The notes beneath the pieces are model-generated. The model worked only from the letters and a program-made list of their open reading frames with translations. It did not search any database and had not been told where the DNA came from. From positions 73,167,983-73,231,982 of the forward strand of contig CM035416.1 of assembly GCA_020310875.1 (NCBI GenBank): DNA of 64,000 nucleotides. The letters run 5' to 3'. Positions 54,576-63,995 of this stretch are shown here, piece after piece; position 1 is the first letter of the stretch, and every line of letters begins with the position of its first letter. The DNA comes from Ceratopteris richardii. Lineage: Eukaryota; Streptophyta; Polypodiopsida; Polypodiales; Pteridaceae. The position numbers were made by a program, and so were the translations under genes.

Positions 54576-57082
54576 CCCCCCCCACTCTCGCGTCTGTCGC
54601 CCCTGACAGACCCTTGTCTAGCTGCTTTTTGGACGTAGTATTGTACAACATCGGCGGCGAGGTGGTGTTCTTCTAACCTGAGTCCCCTTGCTAGATCTGT
54701 CAGCAATGCATCCCAATTGACTGGCCCTGGGACATCTGGATGTGGCACCCGTAACTGCTCTGAGTGAATGGTTCGCTCCACAGCAAATAAATGGAGGAGA
54801 TGTGAGGGTCTGGGTACAAATATTTCTGAGTGGTATTCCCAGAACCCTGTTATGAACATCTCTTCGAATGTTTGTTTAAAGCAGGCCGGGAGGTATTTTA
54901 TTCTGGCGTGCCAAGCGTATATCACCTCTATGGAAGGAGTGGTGCTCATGTCATAAACTAAATCTTGGTTTCCTGTAAGGAATCCGACGCCTGAGAAGTG
55001 TGGGTCCTTGATATTCTTGAATGTCCTGAATGTAATAAGCATTAACTCAAAAATTTTCATGCACATCTGGGCCATTACATCAGGGGTATTCTTTAATCGG
55101 ATGCTCCAGTGCCGTATAGTGGAAATCATGTAATTGACGGTGGGAGGCCCTTGAGGGGGTGCTAGATAGACATAGTTTAACCATTTGGCGCATCCCTTGA
55201 TATTCTTGACTGCAATGGTGAACTCTGGCCATGTGCGTCTGCGGAGTACCGGAACATAACAAGGGTTATATTTAATAAAAAGAGGCATATTCGTCCAGGT
55301 GCGAACCATCTCCGGATAGGTTTCGAGGAGTCGGATCCTCCAAGTGGGTTGATGAATGGATCCTTTTTTAGCGCTCTCTGGGATGTCATCTGGCCCAAAT
55401 TGTGTAGCAAACGTTGGAGGTTTGCCACATCTGTGTTGGATTTCTGCATTGTAGTCCGCCAGGAGTATACAATATGGAACGTATTGATCATCATTGGTTC
55501 CGATCCATCTATGGTGGGACATGCTGCGGAAGTATTCTGATTTAATAATAGTGTCCTCTATCTTTGCCATAGATTGGATTTGAACTGCTACTCGATCTTC
55601 ATGAGTTGATGCCGTTTTCTCTAGAGTTTGGAGCCACTCAGGTACTTCGATTTCTAGCGTATCCATTCCTTCGGCGGTTTGTTCACCACCTGGCATTGGC
55701 ATAGGAACGTAAGGTTCCTCATACGTCTCATCTACCTCGATGGGTACCAAATCCTCGGGTTCTGGTTCGACCACTGGAGAGGGTTGCCTTTCATGTGTGA
55801 GTAATCTTGCCTGTAATTCGGCCACCTGCTCTTTCAATGCCTTGACTTCCTCTGAAGTCGTGGTCGTTTCTGAGACTTTGGGTGCTGTCTGTTGCTCTTG
55901 GAGTTGATTGCGCAGCGCATCCCGTTCCCTTTCCAAGTCATCATGAGCTTCTAATAGATCTGCATAGCTGTCCAAGATGGTCTTCATTGTCTCTGAGGGC
56001 ACAGCTTTAAACTGCTCTGGATCAATTTCGTGTGGTGAGCCTTCCATTGCAGCTTCTAGATTTGCTTCATTTTGCTGCTGCAATCTCTTGTTTTCCTCAA
56101 GGGCGGCCGCCATGTGTTTTCTGAGAAGTGCCAGGTTATGCCGGACTTTGAGATTATCGGCTTGGTATACCTCGAGCAAAGCTTCTAGTTGTTTGGCACC
56201 TGATTCTGTCGATGGTTGGGGTGCCGCCAATAAGGTTTGGTGAGCCTGCTCAAGCGTCGTGTAGCGTTGATTCAGTTCTGCATTTTCTGTTTGTAGAATG
56301 AGAAATTGTCTTTGTAAGTTTTGATGGTGCGTTTCCAGATTCTGATACCGGTTGTCCAGAGCTTTGTACTCATGCTGGAGCTGGTATACACATTGGTTTA
56401 ATGCTAAGAATATGTTATTTACATTAAATAATGCTGGGAAGGGTGAAGATGCAGGGGGAATGGGGGCGGGAATGGGAGAGGTGAATGATGTGGATGTACG
56501 TGGAGATGTGGGTGGAGGGGGTATGGGTGATGAAGGTGGCATAGGGGGAGGGAGTGGTGCTGTGGCAGGTGATGTTTCCATCGTGTCAACTGTTTGAGTG
56601 ACGGTGTAGATGGGAATCGTTGGTGGAGTGGATGTGACATCGGTGAACAGGGTGGTGAAGGTGGGCATGGTGACTCCCCCGTATTGGATTCCCGGAGAGA
56701 GTGGGATGCCCATGACAACGGTAGTGGTAGTGGATGTGGTAGTGTTAGTGTCCTGTGGTGGAGTGAATTGTGTAGTGTGAGGTGGGGATGGTGGTGACAA
56801 CGGTGCTTCGTGATATTCTTCTGCTTGCGCTGACTCGCCTGGTGCTGATGTATTGATGTGAATTTGCTTTCCGGACCTCTTGGGACGAGCAGGAACTCTT
56901 TTTTCAAACCTGTGGATGTAGGCCATAGCCTCATGGATGGCCTCGTCCAGTCCTACAGCGTCGGCATGAAGGTTCATGGACTCAATGAACAACTCGTCCA
57001 CACCTTCCTCCGCTAGCAAGTCGTTCATGAGTCTTTTGCCCTGTTCTAGAGACATCTTATGCTGTTCCTGAACCAGTCGCAT
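54461..57082 (-). CDS. G4 ORF-Y (873 residues, unrecognised)
   Basis: Residues 1-80 are helical, about 85-215 are rich in P, T and S, and about 225-430 form a long coiled coil (for example EENKRLQQQNEANLEAAME). Residues of about 560-760 form the conserved domain: NPCYVPVLRRRTW, WLNYVYLAP, YMISTIRHW, TTPSIEVIYAWHARIKYLP and QTFEEMFITGFWEYHSEIF. The last 38 or so residues are encoded in the 3' LTR and are basic and serine-rich. No signal peptide or membrane span is seen, so a classical envelope is unlikely. The start is uncertain: the first methionine of the frame is used, but the protein may start further upstream or be joined to ORF-X by splicing or recoding. Confidence 0.7.
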   Translation of the reverse strand: MRLVQEQHKMSLEQGKRLMNDLLAEEGVDELFIESMNLHADAVGLDEAIHEAMAYIHRFEKRVPARPKRSGKQIHINTSAPGESAQAEEYHEAPLSPPSPPHTTQFTPPQDTNTTTSTTTTVVMGIPLSPGIQYGGVTMPTFTTLFTDVTSTPPTIPIYTVTQTVDTMETSPATAPLPPPMPPSSPIPPPPTSPRTSTSFTSPIPAPIPPASSPFPALFNVNNIFLALNQCVYQLQHEYKALDNRYQNLETHHQNLQRQFLILQTENAELNQRYTTLEQAHQTLLAAPQPSTESGAKQLEALLEVYQADNLKVRHNLALLRKHMAAALEENKRLQQQNEANLEAAMEGSPHEIDPEQFKAVPSETMKTILDSYADLLEAHDDLERERDALRNQLQEQQTAPKVSETTTTSEEVKALKEQVAELQARLLTHERQPSPVVEPEPEDLVPIEVDETYEEPYVPMPMPGGEQTAEGMDTLEIEVPEWLQTLEKTASTHEDRVAVQIQSMAKIEDTIIKSEYFRSMSHHRWIGTNDDQYVPYCILLADYNAEIQHRCGKPPTFATQFGPDDIPESAKKGSIHQPTWRIRLLETYPEMVRTWTNMPLFIKYNPCYVPVLRRRTWPEFTIAVKNIKGCAKWLNYVYLAPPQGPPTVNYMISTIRHWSIRLKNTPDVMAQMCMKIFELMLITFRTFKNIKDPHFSGVGFLTGNQDLVYDMSTTPSIEVIYAWHARIKYLPACFKQTFEEMFITGFWEYHSEIFVPRPSHLLHLFAVERTIHSEQLRVPHPDVPGPVNWDALLTDLARGLRLEEHHLAADVVQYYVQKAARQGSVRGDRRESGGGVGSSLGTSGPTRRESQKRESERRDSTSKQGSQRRSGK
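54576..54590 (-). other. G4 polypurine tract
   Basis: On minus it reads GAGAGTGGGGGGGG, adjoining the LTR and lying within the ORF-Y frame. Confidence 0.8.
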
Positions 57083-57274
57083 GGTTCGATATAGTCTCTT
57101 GATTTGTGCCGAATATGCTGGGGCACTTGCTAACTCGGAGAGTTCGTCATATTCTTGATGTTGTTCTTCATCGGCCTCTTCTTCATCTCCTCCTGCCTCT
57201 TGTTCATCTACATCGACTTCTACAGTTTGTGGTTGGGTGGGGGCCGATGTTGTTTGGTGTCGCGGTTCCTGAGC

Positions 57275-58492
57275 TCACGCAGCTTCGGCTTCGAGGTTAG
57301 AGTCATAGATTAATCTGGCAATTTCTTCATCCGTGAGGTCCTCAAGAGTAAATCCCTGTGGAAATTCCAAATCGGATGGAATGGGGGGAAACACCAGATT
57401 AGGCCCCTCTGTGCTTGGTCTTGGTAACCGGATTGTGAATGGCCTAACTCGTCGTGTCTGGGGGGGAGTGATTTCGGGTGTAGCGGTAGCTCCCCTTGGT
57501 TGAGCACAGGGTAGTTGGACTCCCCCCCTCATCTTCTTTGATGGGGGACCTGCTGCTGATAGTCTTCTTTGGAATTCTTGGACTCGGGACCATACGAGTG
57601 CCCGCTGAACAGGCACGTCATAAGCCAAGCATCTATAGATTATTCTGGTCAGATCACAACACCCGTGGAGCACATTCTTCTGTTTCTTGTTCCACCTTTG
57701 ATGTGCTAGGTGGATCTGGTCTATGATCCAGTGTGGCACATTGATGGGCAGGCTTTCGGTTTCTGCTAGATATAAACTGAACCATATTTTTTTCGGGGGC
57801 ATTGTGAATCGTTCTTGGGCGGGAAACGCAAAATGTTGCATGATGGTTCGCAGGTGAAGCGCAATGGTAGGTGTCATCGCCACCATGTCCTTGAGCTTAT
57901 TAAGATCCTTGTGCTTCATTCGACCTGGAACCATGGTTTCCTTTTCTGTTGGGATGTGCATGCCATACATACCCAACGCTTCTCTTACCAGATTGAGGGT
58001 CAACTTGAATCTTTTGAGCTCATTACCCGGCAGCAGTGATGGCAACACAAAGGTGCTGTCGCCGCCCTTGGCTCTGCTTGGCGTGATGGTACTGATCAGA
58101 TAAGAGCATCGTAAAAAATCCGGCTTTGGTATGTGGGCCCTGAAATAACTTTCCACACCCGCTTTGACCCAAACTGATCTCATGACTTCGGCATTTTGGT
58201 AGCTTTCAAATTCGCGTGTGAAAAAGTGGTATCGACCCCATTTGCCATTGAACTCCAATTCTGCTTCCCAGAAGTAGGTTCCATCGCCCAGTGGTCCAGC
58301 AACATCACTGAACCAATGCGCATGCTTACCCACTTGAGAAGTGTGTCCTTGAGGAGGATCCTGGATGGGGAGCACATGCACTTCTTGAAGCTCTTGCGGT
58401 CTTGCAGTAAGACGTGGCTCAAGGAGAAGTGTTTCTATGTCCACGATCTGGGGACCAGATCCGGCTTGAGAGCTGGTACCTGCTTCTGCCAT
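57275..58492 (-). CDS. G4 ORF-X (about 405 residues, unrecognised)
   Basis: The start at 58492 (MAEAGTSSQAG) is preferred to the in-frame ATG at 58555 because G3 begins with the same residues and the acceptor-like CAG ends at 58514, just upstream of 58492. The conserved N-terminal domain (residues about 55-135) has HWFSDV, FFTREFES, VWVKAGVESYF and PDFLRCSYLI. The middle is helical and ends with LTRIIYRCLAYDVP (about 57600-57650), then a P/R-rich and acidic tail. It has a vague likeness to plant-transposon-protein domains of Athila-type elements. Function unknown; a particle or host-interaction role is only a guess. Confidence 0.7.
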   Translation of the reverse strand: MAEAGTSSQAGSGPQIVDIETLLLEPRLTARPQELQEVHVLPIQDPPQGHTSQVGKHAHWFSDVAGPLGDGTYFWEAELEFNGKWGRYHFFTREFESYQNAEVMRSVWVKAGVESYFRAHIPKPDFLRCSYLISTITPSRAKGGDSTFVLPSLLPGNELKRFKLTLNLVREALGMYGMHIPTEKETMVPGRMKHKDLNKLKDMVAMTPTIALHLRTIMQHFAFPAQERFTMPPKKIWFSLYLAETESLPINVPHWIIDQIHLAHQRWNKKQKNVLHGCCDLTRIIYRCLAYDVPVQRALVWSRVQEFQRRLSAAGPPSKKMRGGVQLPCAQPRGATATPEITPPQTRRVRPFTIRLPRPSTEGPNLVFPPIPSDLEFPQGFTLEDLTDEEIARLIYDSNLEAEAA

Positions 58493-58697
58493 GGCCCTGT
58501 TTGCTGATTGGTTCTGTGAGAATATAGAACCAAGTGTTAACATTGTAATGGACAAAATAAATCCGTTGTTGTCCCCATTACAACATTACATAAGGTAGAT
58601 GGTGAGTTAGTGGTTAGTAAGTGCCTGAAGACAGTGTGTGTAGTTAGTGATTGTGTTGTCCTAGGAAACTATTGCAGTTAGTAAGTGGGTTATGAAT
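58493..58697 (-). other. G4 spacer between pol and ORF-X with acceptor-like signals
   Basis: On minus this 205-bp stretch holds CTTACTAAC twice, CACTAAC twice and TTCTATATTCTCACAG, the last ending 22 bases before the ORF-X ATG. The layout matches G1 and G3. Confidence 0.6.
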
Positions 58698-61600
58698 TTA
58701 CAAATTGGGGTCGGGGGGTTTATTACAGGCCCTAGGCTGCCAAATGCAGTGAATGGGCTTTGCTTTCGGTTTCGGAGAGTCTCTACAGAGCCTTCTCGGT
58801 GTCGTGGTTTGAAGATGAGGCCTTTTTGGGACCCATTTACAATTGATTACATGTACGCTCTTGGGTTTTGGTGTGTACATGAGTGTCGAGAACGAGTGAA
58901 ATCTGGCAGTATGCGTCGCTGCGTTATGCTGTTTAAGTTGTGGCCTCAGCGTAGCTACTTGTGCCATCAAGCAAGCCTTAGGCACCCAAATTTGTCTTGA
59001 TTGTGGGCTTGCCTTCATCGACTTCTTGGGCACCCAAATAGATTTTACTTTAGCAGAAGAATTTCTGAAAGACTTCTTATTAGCGTTGCGTTGTTGGTCA
59101 CTAATAAGAGGCTTTGCCCCTGTAGTTGACGGTGGTGCAACCGGTCGTTCGCCTTTCCGCACCCATACCTGGTCTATTTTCTGGGCTGTTCTGTTGCGCA
59201 GGTACTTTTGATCTCTGACATAGGTAGTACCCTGCTTCTTCTGCCTTTGATCCACCTTGGGTTGCTGCCTCCTTCTAGCCTTTGGAAAAGAAGGGAGTTC
59301 CGTTGCATTCCTGACTCCTTTTTTGCAAATATCATTCCTCTGTAACACATAGTTTTGGACAAGAACAGCATGGTCATCTTCATGTGTACCCCTGGAAGGA
59401 CCAGGAGTCTGTGCCTTTCCTAGTTCCTTGAGTGCTCCATTGTCTAATTCTACTGTAACTCGACTATGATTGACCCAAACCTGGAGAAGTCCACTTCTTA
59501 GGTTTAGATTGACTGCTTGGTCATAAATCCAATCCTGACCCAAGACGAGAGGTTCAGTGAGATCCTCATCTTGACACACTAGTACTTTAACGGTCATTGC
59601 CTCCTCGTGAATGTAGAGGGGAAGTTCCACCTCACCCATGCAAGGGGTTTCCACGCCTCCCAATCCTATGAGGTATGCTTCCACAGGATGGACAGTTAAC
59701 TGTAACTCTTGACAGTAAGACAACTTAACAGCGCTAGTGGCAGCACCTGAGTCAATCAAGGCTCTTACAGTCCTTGTACTCTTTCCTTGTCCTATGTCTA
59801 TGGTTATGAAAGGACGTCTATCAATTATTCTATTCGAGCTTGTTCCTGCAACTTCACACATGGCTATGGGAAATCCTTGGTCTGCAGAGTCATTCGCTCC
59901 AGGCTGATCTCTACCTTGCCTTCGTAATTTCATCCTTCTGATGCGTTCTAAAGCCTCTGCTTGAGCTTCTTCTCTAATTCTCTTTTCTTCCTCTTTGCGT
60001 TTCTTAGCAGTGTTGAGTCGGCTAAGCATTTCCTCCGTGAGGGGTTCCTGATACAACTTGACTCTGCAACCGCTAATATAATTTGGGAGAACATCACCCT
60101 CTAATGTGGCCAATTGTACTGCTCCACTTGTGGAGATCCTATTGATGATCATAGGTCCGTAGCCTCTCTTTTCTAGCTTCCTTGCGTGTTGTTTCAGTGT
60201 ATAGACTAAGACTAGATCTCCCGTTTTCAAACCTTTATCCTTCACGTGGGCATCAAAGTATGCCTTCTGTCTCTTCTTGGCTGCATATATCCCTGCAGCG
60301 GCTCTCAGTCTTGTTTCTCCTAATCGTTCAAGGTCAAAGATCCTAGAGGAGAGCTCATGACCTGTCCATTCGTGCTCTTGTGCTACTCTCAATGTGGGGA
60401 TCAGGAAGTCCAAGGGTAGCACAGCGTTTTGGCCGAAAACCATCTGGAAGGGGGTGGCTTGGAGTACCGTTTTATAGGCAACTCGGTATGCCCAAACAGC
60501 ATGGTGTAGCTGTTTGTCCCAATCAGAGCGTTTAGTGTTCACTAGTTTCGTCAATACATTGCATAAAATCTTATTAGTGCTCTCAGCTTGTCCATTAGCT
60601 TGAGGGTGATAAGGGGCAGACTTCTTGTGTATTACCAAGAATTCTTGGAGCAGATTTTCAATCACTTCGTTCAAGAAATGAGTGCCTCTATCGCTTACAA
60701 GCTCTATGGGTAGTCCATATCTCGTGAATACATTCTCAAACAAGAATTTGGCAGTGGTTTGAGCATCGTTCTTGGTTGTAGCCTTTACCTCTACCCATTT
60801 GGTGAGATAATCTGTCGCAACAATGATGTATTCCGCATGAGAACCCTTAGCTGGGGGATTAATAGGACCTACGAAGTCTATTCCCCACTTAGAGAATGCA
60901 CGTCCACCCATCATAGGTTTCAGTGGCATCTCATCTTTGCGTATAGGATACTGAGTCCTTTGACAGACATCACACCGTTTCACATAGGTATGTGCATCCA
61001 TGTGAAGGGTAGGCCACCAGAAGCCCGCAAATAGTATCGCCTTGATTACCCGATCTGGTCCAAAGTGTCCTCCTGCTACACCTTGGTGAGCAGTTTCTAA
61101 GATCTTAAGATATTCACTCTCATGGACACATAATCTCAGGTAACCATCTTTACCGCGCTTATATAGATTATCACCTATGAGTGAATAATCCAGGGCTTCT
61201 TGTTCTAAACTCCTTTTCCTAGCTAGAGTCATGTCTGGGAGGAATGTGTTTGTCCGCAAGAATGATATTAGAGGTTCACTCCAATCTGGCACAATGGATA
61301 TTTGATAGAGAGTGGCATGTTCCACAGGTGGTTTAGTGCGACAGATTGGGCATTCCTTGCACAACTTTTGGACATCCGCTTCCATGGTTGGCCAGTGCAC
61401 TCCGAGTCTCTTTAGAGTCTGTAAAGTTCGTTGTTTTGAATGGTGTTGCTCTAGTGCACCTACATGTGCTAATTGCAACCATTTAGCGTACTCATCCTCT
61501 TCTACGCAACAAGCCAAGATCCCTTGATCTGTGTGCTTGTACATGCTTCCTGCCATGATGTGGTATTTTTGGGCTTTTACAACCTCTCTATTCCGTGTGT

Positions 61601-63995
61601 TTACCACTGGATGGTTAGGCCCGTAGGTCAATACTGGTACCATTGGCTTGGCCCACTGCGGCACCACTTCCAAATTAAACAAGTAAGCATCAGGAAGGTC
61701 GTCTGACACTCCTTGTGGGGCTTCTCCCGATGTGAGCCTAGAGAGATGATCGGCTCTCAAATGAGTCCTACCTTTCCTTACCACAACCTCAAAATCGTAT
61801 TCCATTAGCAAGAGAAACCATCTCACTAATCTTCCTGTATTGCATGGCTTGTTTACGAGATATAACAATGCCTGATGATCAGTAAAAAATTTAAACTTAT
61901 TTGCAAGCAAATAGTGCCTAAATTTCTTGACTGCATATACCATGCCTAATCCTTCGCGCTCTGTAGTGGTGTAATTCCGTTCAGCCGCATTCAATTGTCT
62001 ACTGGCATAGGCAATTGGAAGATCCATATTACCTTCACCAGTAGGTTGTGCAAGCACACATCCAATGGCATAATTGGATGCATCAACATGAACATGGAAT
62101 GGCTTATTCCAATCTGGTGTGGTCAAGATTGGTGCTGAACACAATCTTCGTTTAAGCTCTTGGAAGGAATTCTCACATTCATCCGTCCACTCAAAGTTTG
62201 TCAGAAGTCCGTACATGGGCTTTGCAATGACAGCATACATGTGGATGAAACGTCGGTAATACCCACAATGCCCCATGAAAGCTTGTACTTCCTTGACATT
62301 CTTTGGCCTAGGTAGCTCTGCTATGGCTCTCACTTTTTCTTCATCGGTAGATATGCCATTCTTTGACACTATGTGTCCTAGAATCTTGCCTTGCCTGACC
62401 ATAAAAACGCACTTTTCTGGGTTCAGGCAGACTTGATATTCTCTACATTTGTCAAAGATTTGTCTGAGTTCAGGAATATGGGTTTGCCTAACGTTGGAAT
62501 GAGCACAAAGATCATCAACATAGACTTCTAAACTCTTCCTTAGGAATTCCTTAAACACATGGCACATCAGTCTCTGGAAGGTAGCTGGTGCGTTGGTAAG
62601 CCCAAATGGCATTACTCTAAAAGCAAAAATGCCCCATTCTGTGGCAAAGGCTGTCTTATGCTGATCCTCTGGAGCTATGGCTACTTGATTGTAGCCCGAG
62701 AATCCATCAAGGAAGCTGTACACTTCCTTGCCTGCCACTCTTTCTAAGAGATGTTCTGTTATGGGAAGCGGATAGTTATCTCGAATTGTGGCGGCATTAA
62801 CCTTTTTCAAGTTAATGCACACACGCAGCTTGCCATTCTTCTTGGGCACCACTACGATGGGGGATACCCATTCAGTGTGCTCAATTTCATAGATAAATCC
62901 AGCTTCGACCAGTCTATCTATCTCCTCCTTGATCTTAGCAGCATAATTATCGTTATATGTATAAGGCTTTTGCTTAGAGGGTTTGGCATCTGAGGTCATG
63001 GGGATGGTATGCGAGCATATGTCCGGGTCAACACCTTTCAAATCCTTGTAACTCCAAGCGAATACATCTCTGTATTCTCTTAGCAAGGCTATCAATTCGT
63101 ACTCTTCTTCTTCTGTTAGGTCATGACCTATATACGTGCATCTCTCCTCTCCTTCTTCTAGGGCCACTACGATTTTCTTGGTGGTTTCTTTGTTATCATA
63201 GGCCTCTCCTGATTGTGCCTCTCGTTTAGGCATTCTTATCATAACTCTCCTGTCATCTATCTCGTACTTCTTAAAATTTTCTGGGACCTCAAACAAAGAT
63301 TCTTCCTCCTCTGGCAAAACTTCTTTCTTCCTTCGTTTCTTTCCTTCTTCCTTCGAGGTCATATGTGTTGCTAATCTTACATCATTTGTAACTTCTCCAT
63401 GATTCTGAGGTTGAAATTCCACTTCCTGGAGATATTCTTCATCTGATGCAAATGGTGGGTCCATGATGATTGACTCTAGATCGGAGTCACTTGCATCCTC
63501 AAATGCATCAGGGCTAGGTTCGCATTCTTCTAGAACTGCCTCTCCCATGATTGGCTCTATGGAGAAGACTGAAATATCATAGCCATCCTCATCACAGTGA
63601 GGTGTCCATTGTTCTTCATTGATGGCTACGTCCATTGTTGCTAAAATTTCTGCCCAGCCATGGGGTTCAAATTCCTCGTCTGGAAAAACTACAGGTGCAT
63701 AGGCTGGGTCTTGAATGGGTCTATGGGTTTCGTTTGCACCTATTTCTCTGGCCTTTTCTCTCTTCTCTTCTTCTACTGCTACCTTGCACATCCATAAGTG
63801 AGTATCTTCATGCATCCATGAGGATCCAGTCCCCATGGAATGCACCGATTCTGTATCATCTTTGGCTCTATGGATGGGATTCCATTGGATAGGAGGGACA
63901 TCTCTATGAGAATAATCCTTGAGATTGACTTTGGTCGTAACACCCAAGTGTTGCAGATACAAAGAATTGGTTCCCCAATCCTGTACCACTTGCAA
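58698..63995 (-). CDS. G4 pol polyprotein (partial, 1765 residues visible)
   Basis: Cut at the window edge just after retropepsin 1 (VVQDWG...YLQH). Reverse transcriptase is at about 62340-63000 (MPFGLTNAPATFQR; YVDD near 62515) and RNase H at about 61770-62110. The first H2C2 module is at about 61340-61480, the second at about 60955-61090, and the integrase core at about 60480-60910. A GPM-type module lies at about 60060-60210. Retropepsin 2 (LIDSGAATSAV near 59740-59770; VLGQDWIY near 59525-59550) and a basic tail with VWVRK, IWVPKK, IWVPKA, KWVPKR and IWQPR complete it. It is the cleanest copy in the window and shows that the extra domains belong to the family and are not a quirk of G1. 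Confidence 0.9.
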   Translation of the reverse strand: MQVVQDWGTNSLYLQHLGVTTKVNLKDYSHRDVPPIQWNPIHRAKDDTESVHSMGTGSSWMHEDTHLWMCKVAVEEEKREKAREIGANETHRPIQDPAYAPVVFPDEEFEPHGWAEILATMDVAINEEQWTPHCDEDGYDISVFSIEPIMGEAVLEECEPSPDAFEDASDSDLESIIMDPPFASDEEYLQEVEFQPQNHGEVTNDVRLATHMTSKEEGKKRRKKEVLPEEEESLFEVPENFKKYEIDDRRVMIRMPKREAQSGEAYDNKETTKKIVVALEEGEERCTYIGHDLTEEEEYELIALLREYRDVFAWSYKDLKGVDPDICSHTIPMTSDAKPSKQKPYTYNDNYAAKIKEEIDRLVEAGFIYEIEHTEWVSPIVVVPKKNGKLRVCINLKKVNAATIRDNYPLPITEHLLERVAGKEVYSFLDGFSGYNQVAIAPEDQHKTAFATEWGIFAFRVMPFGLTNAPATFQRLMCHVFKEFLRKSLEVYVDDLCAHSNVRQTHIPELRQIFDKCREYQVCLNPEKCVFMVRQGKILGHIVSKNGISTDEEKVRAIAELPRPKNVKEVQAFMGHCGYYRRFIHMYAVIAKPMYGLLTNFEWTDECENSFQELKRRLCSAPILTTPDWNKPFHVHVDASNYAIGCVLAQPTGEGNMDLPIAYASRQLNAAERNYTTTEREGLGMVYAVKKFRHYLLANKFKFFTDHQALLYLVNKPCNTGRLVRWFLLLMEYDFEVVVRKGRTHLRADHLSRLTSGEAPQGVSDDLPDAYLFNLEVVPQWAKPMVPVLTYGPNHPVVNTRNREVVKAQKYHIMAGSMYKHTDQGILACCVEEDEYAKWLQLAHVGALEQHHSKQRTLQTLKRLGVHWPTMEADVQKLCKECPICRTKPPVEHATLYQISIVPDWSEPLISFLRTNTFLPDMTLARKRSLEQEALDYSLIGDNLYKRGKDGYLRLCVHESEYLKILETAHQGVAGGHFGPDRVIKAILFAGFWWPTLHMDAHTYVKRCDVCQRTQYPIRKDEMPLKPMMGGRAFSKWGIDFVGPINPPAKGSHAEYIIVATDYLTKWVEVKATTKNDAQTTAKFLFENVFTRYGLPIELVSDRGTHFLNEVIENLLQEFLVIHKKSAPYHPQANGQAESTNKILCNVLTKLVNTKRSDWDKQLHHAVWAYRVAYKTVLQATPFQMVFGQNAVLPLDFLIPTLRVAQEHEWTGHELSSRIFDLERLGETRLRAAAGIYAAKKRQKAYFDAHVKDKGLKTGDLVLVYTLKQHARKLEKRGYGPMIINRISTSGAVQLATLEGDVLPNYISGCRVKLYQEPLTEEMLSRLNTAKKRKEEEKRIREEAQAEALERIRRMKLRRQGRDQPGANDSADQGFPIAMCEVAGTSSNRIIDRRPFITIDIGQGKSTRTVRALIDSGAATSAVKLSYCQELQLTVHPVEAYLIGLGGVETPCMGEVELPLYIHEEAMTVKVLVCQDEDLTEPLVLGQDWIYDQAVNLNLRSGLLQVWVNHSRVTVELDNGALKELGKAQTPGPSRGTHEDDHAVLVQNYVLQRNDICKKGVRNATELPSFPKARRRQQPKVDQRQKKQGTTYVRDQKYLRNRTAQKIDQVWVRKGERPVAPPSTTGAKPLISDQQRNANKKSFRNSSAKVKSIWVPKKSMKASPQSRQIWVPKACLMAQVATLRPQLKQHNAATHTARFHSFSTLMYTPKPKSVHVINCKWVPKRPHLQTTTPRRLCRDSPKPKAKPIHCIWQPRACNKPPDPNL

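Noticed and set aside
54461-57082. ORF-Y as a retroviral envelope gene
   Set aside because: The position fits, but I see no signal peptide, membrane anchor or cysteine pattern; coiled coil and a soluble-looking domain fit better.
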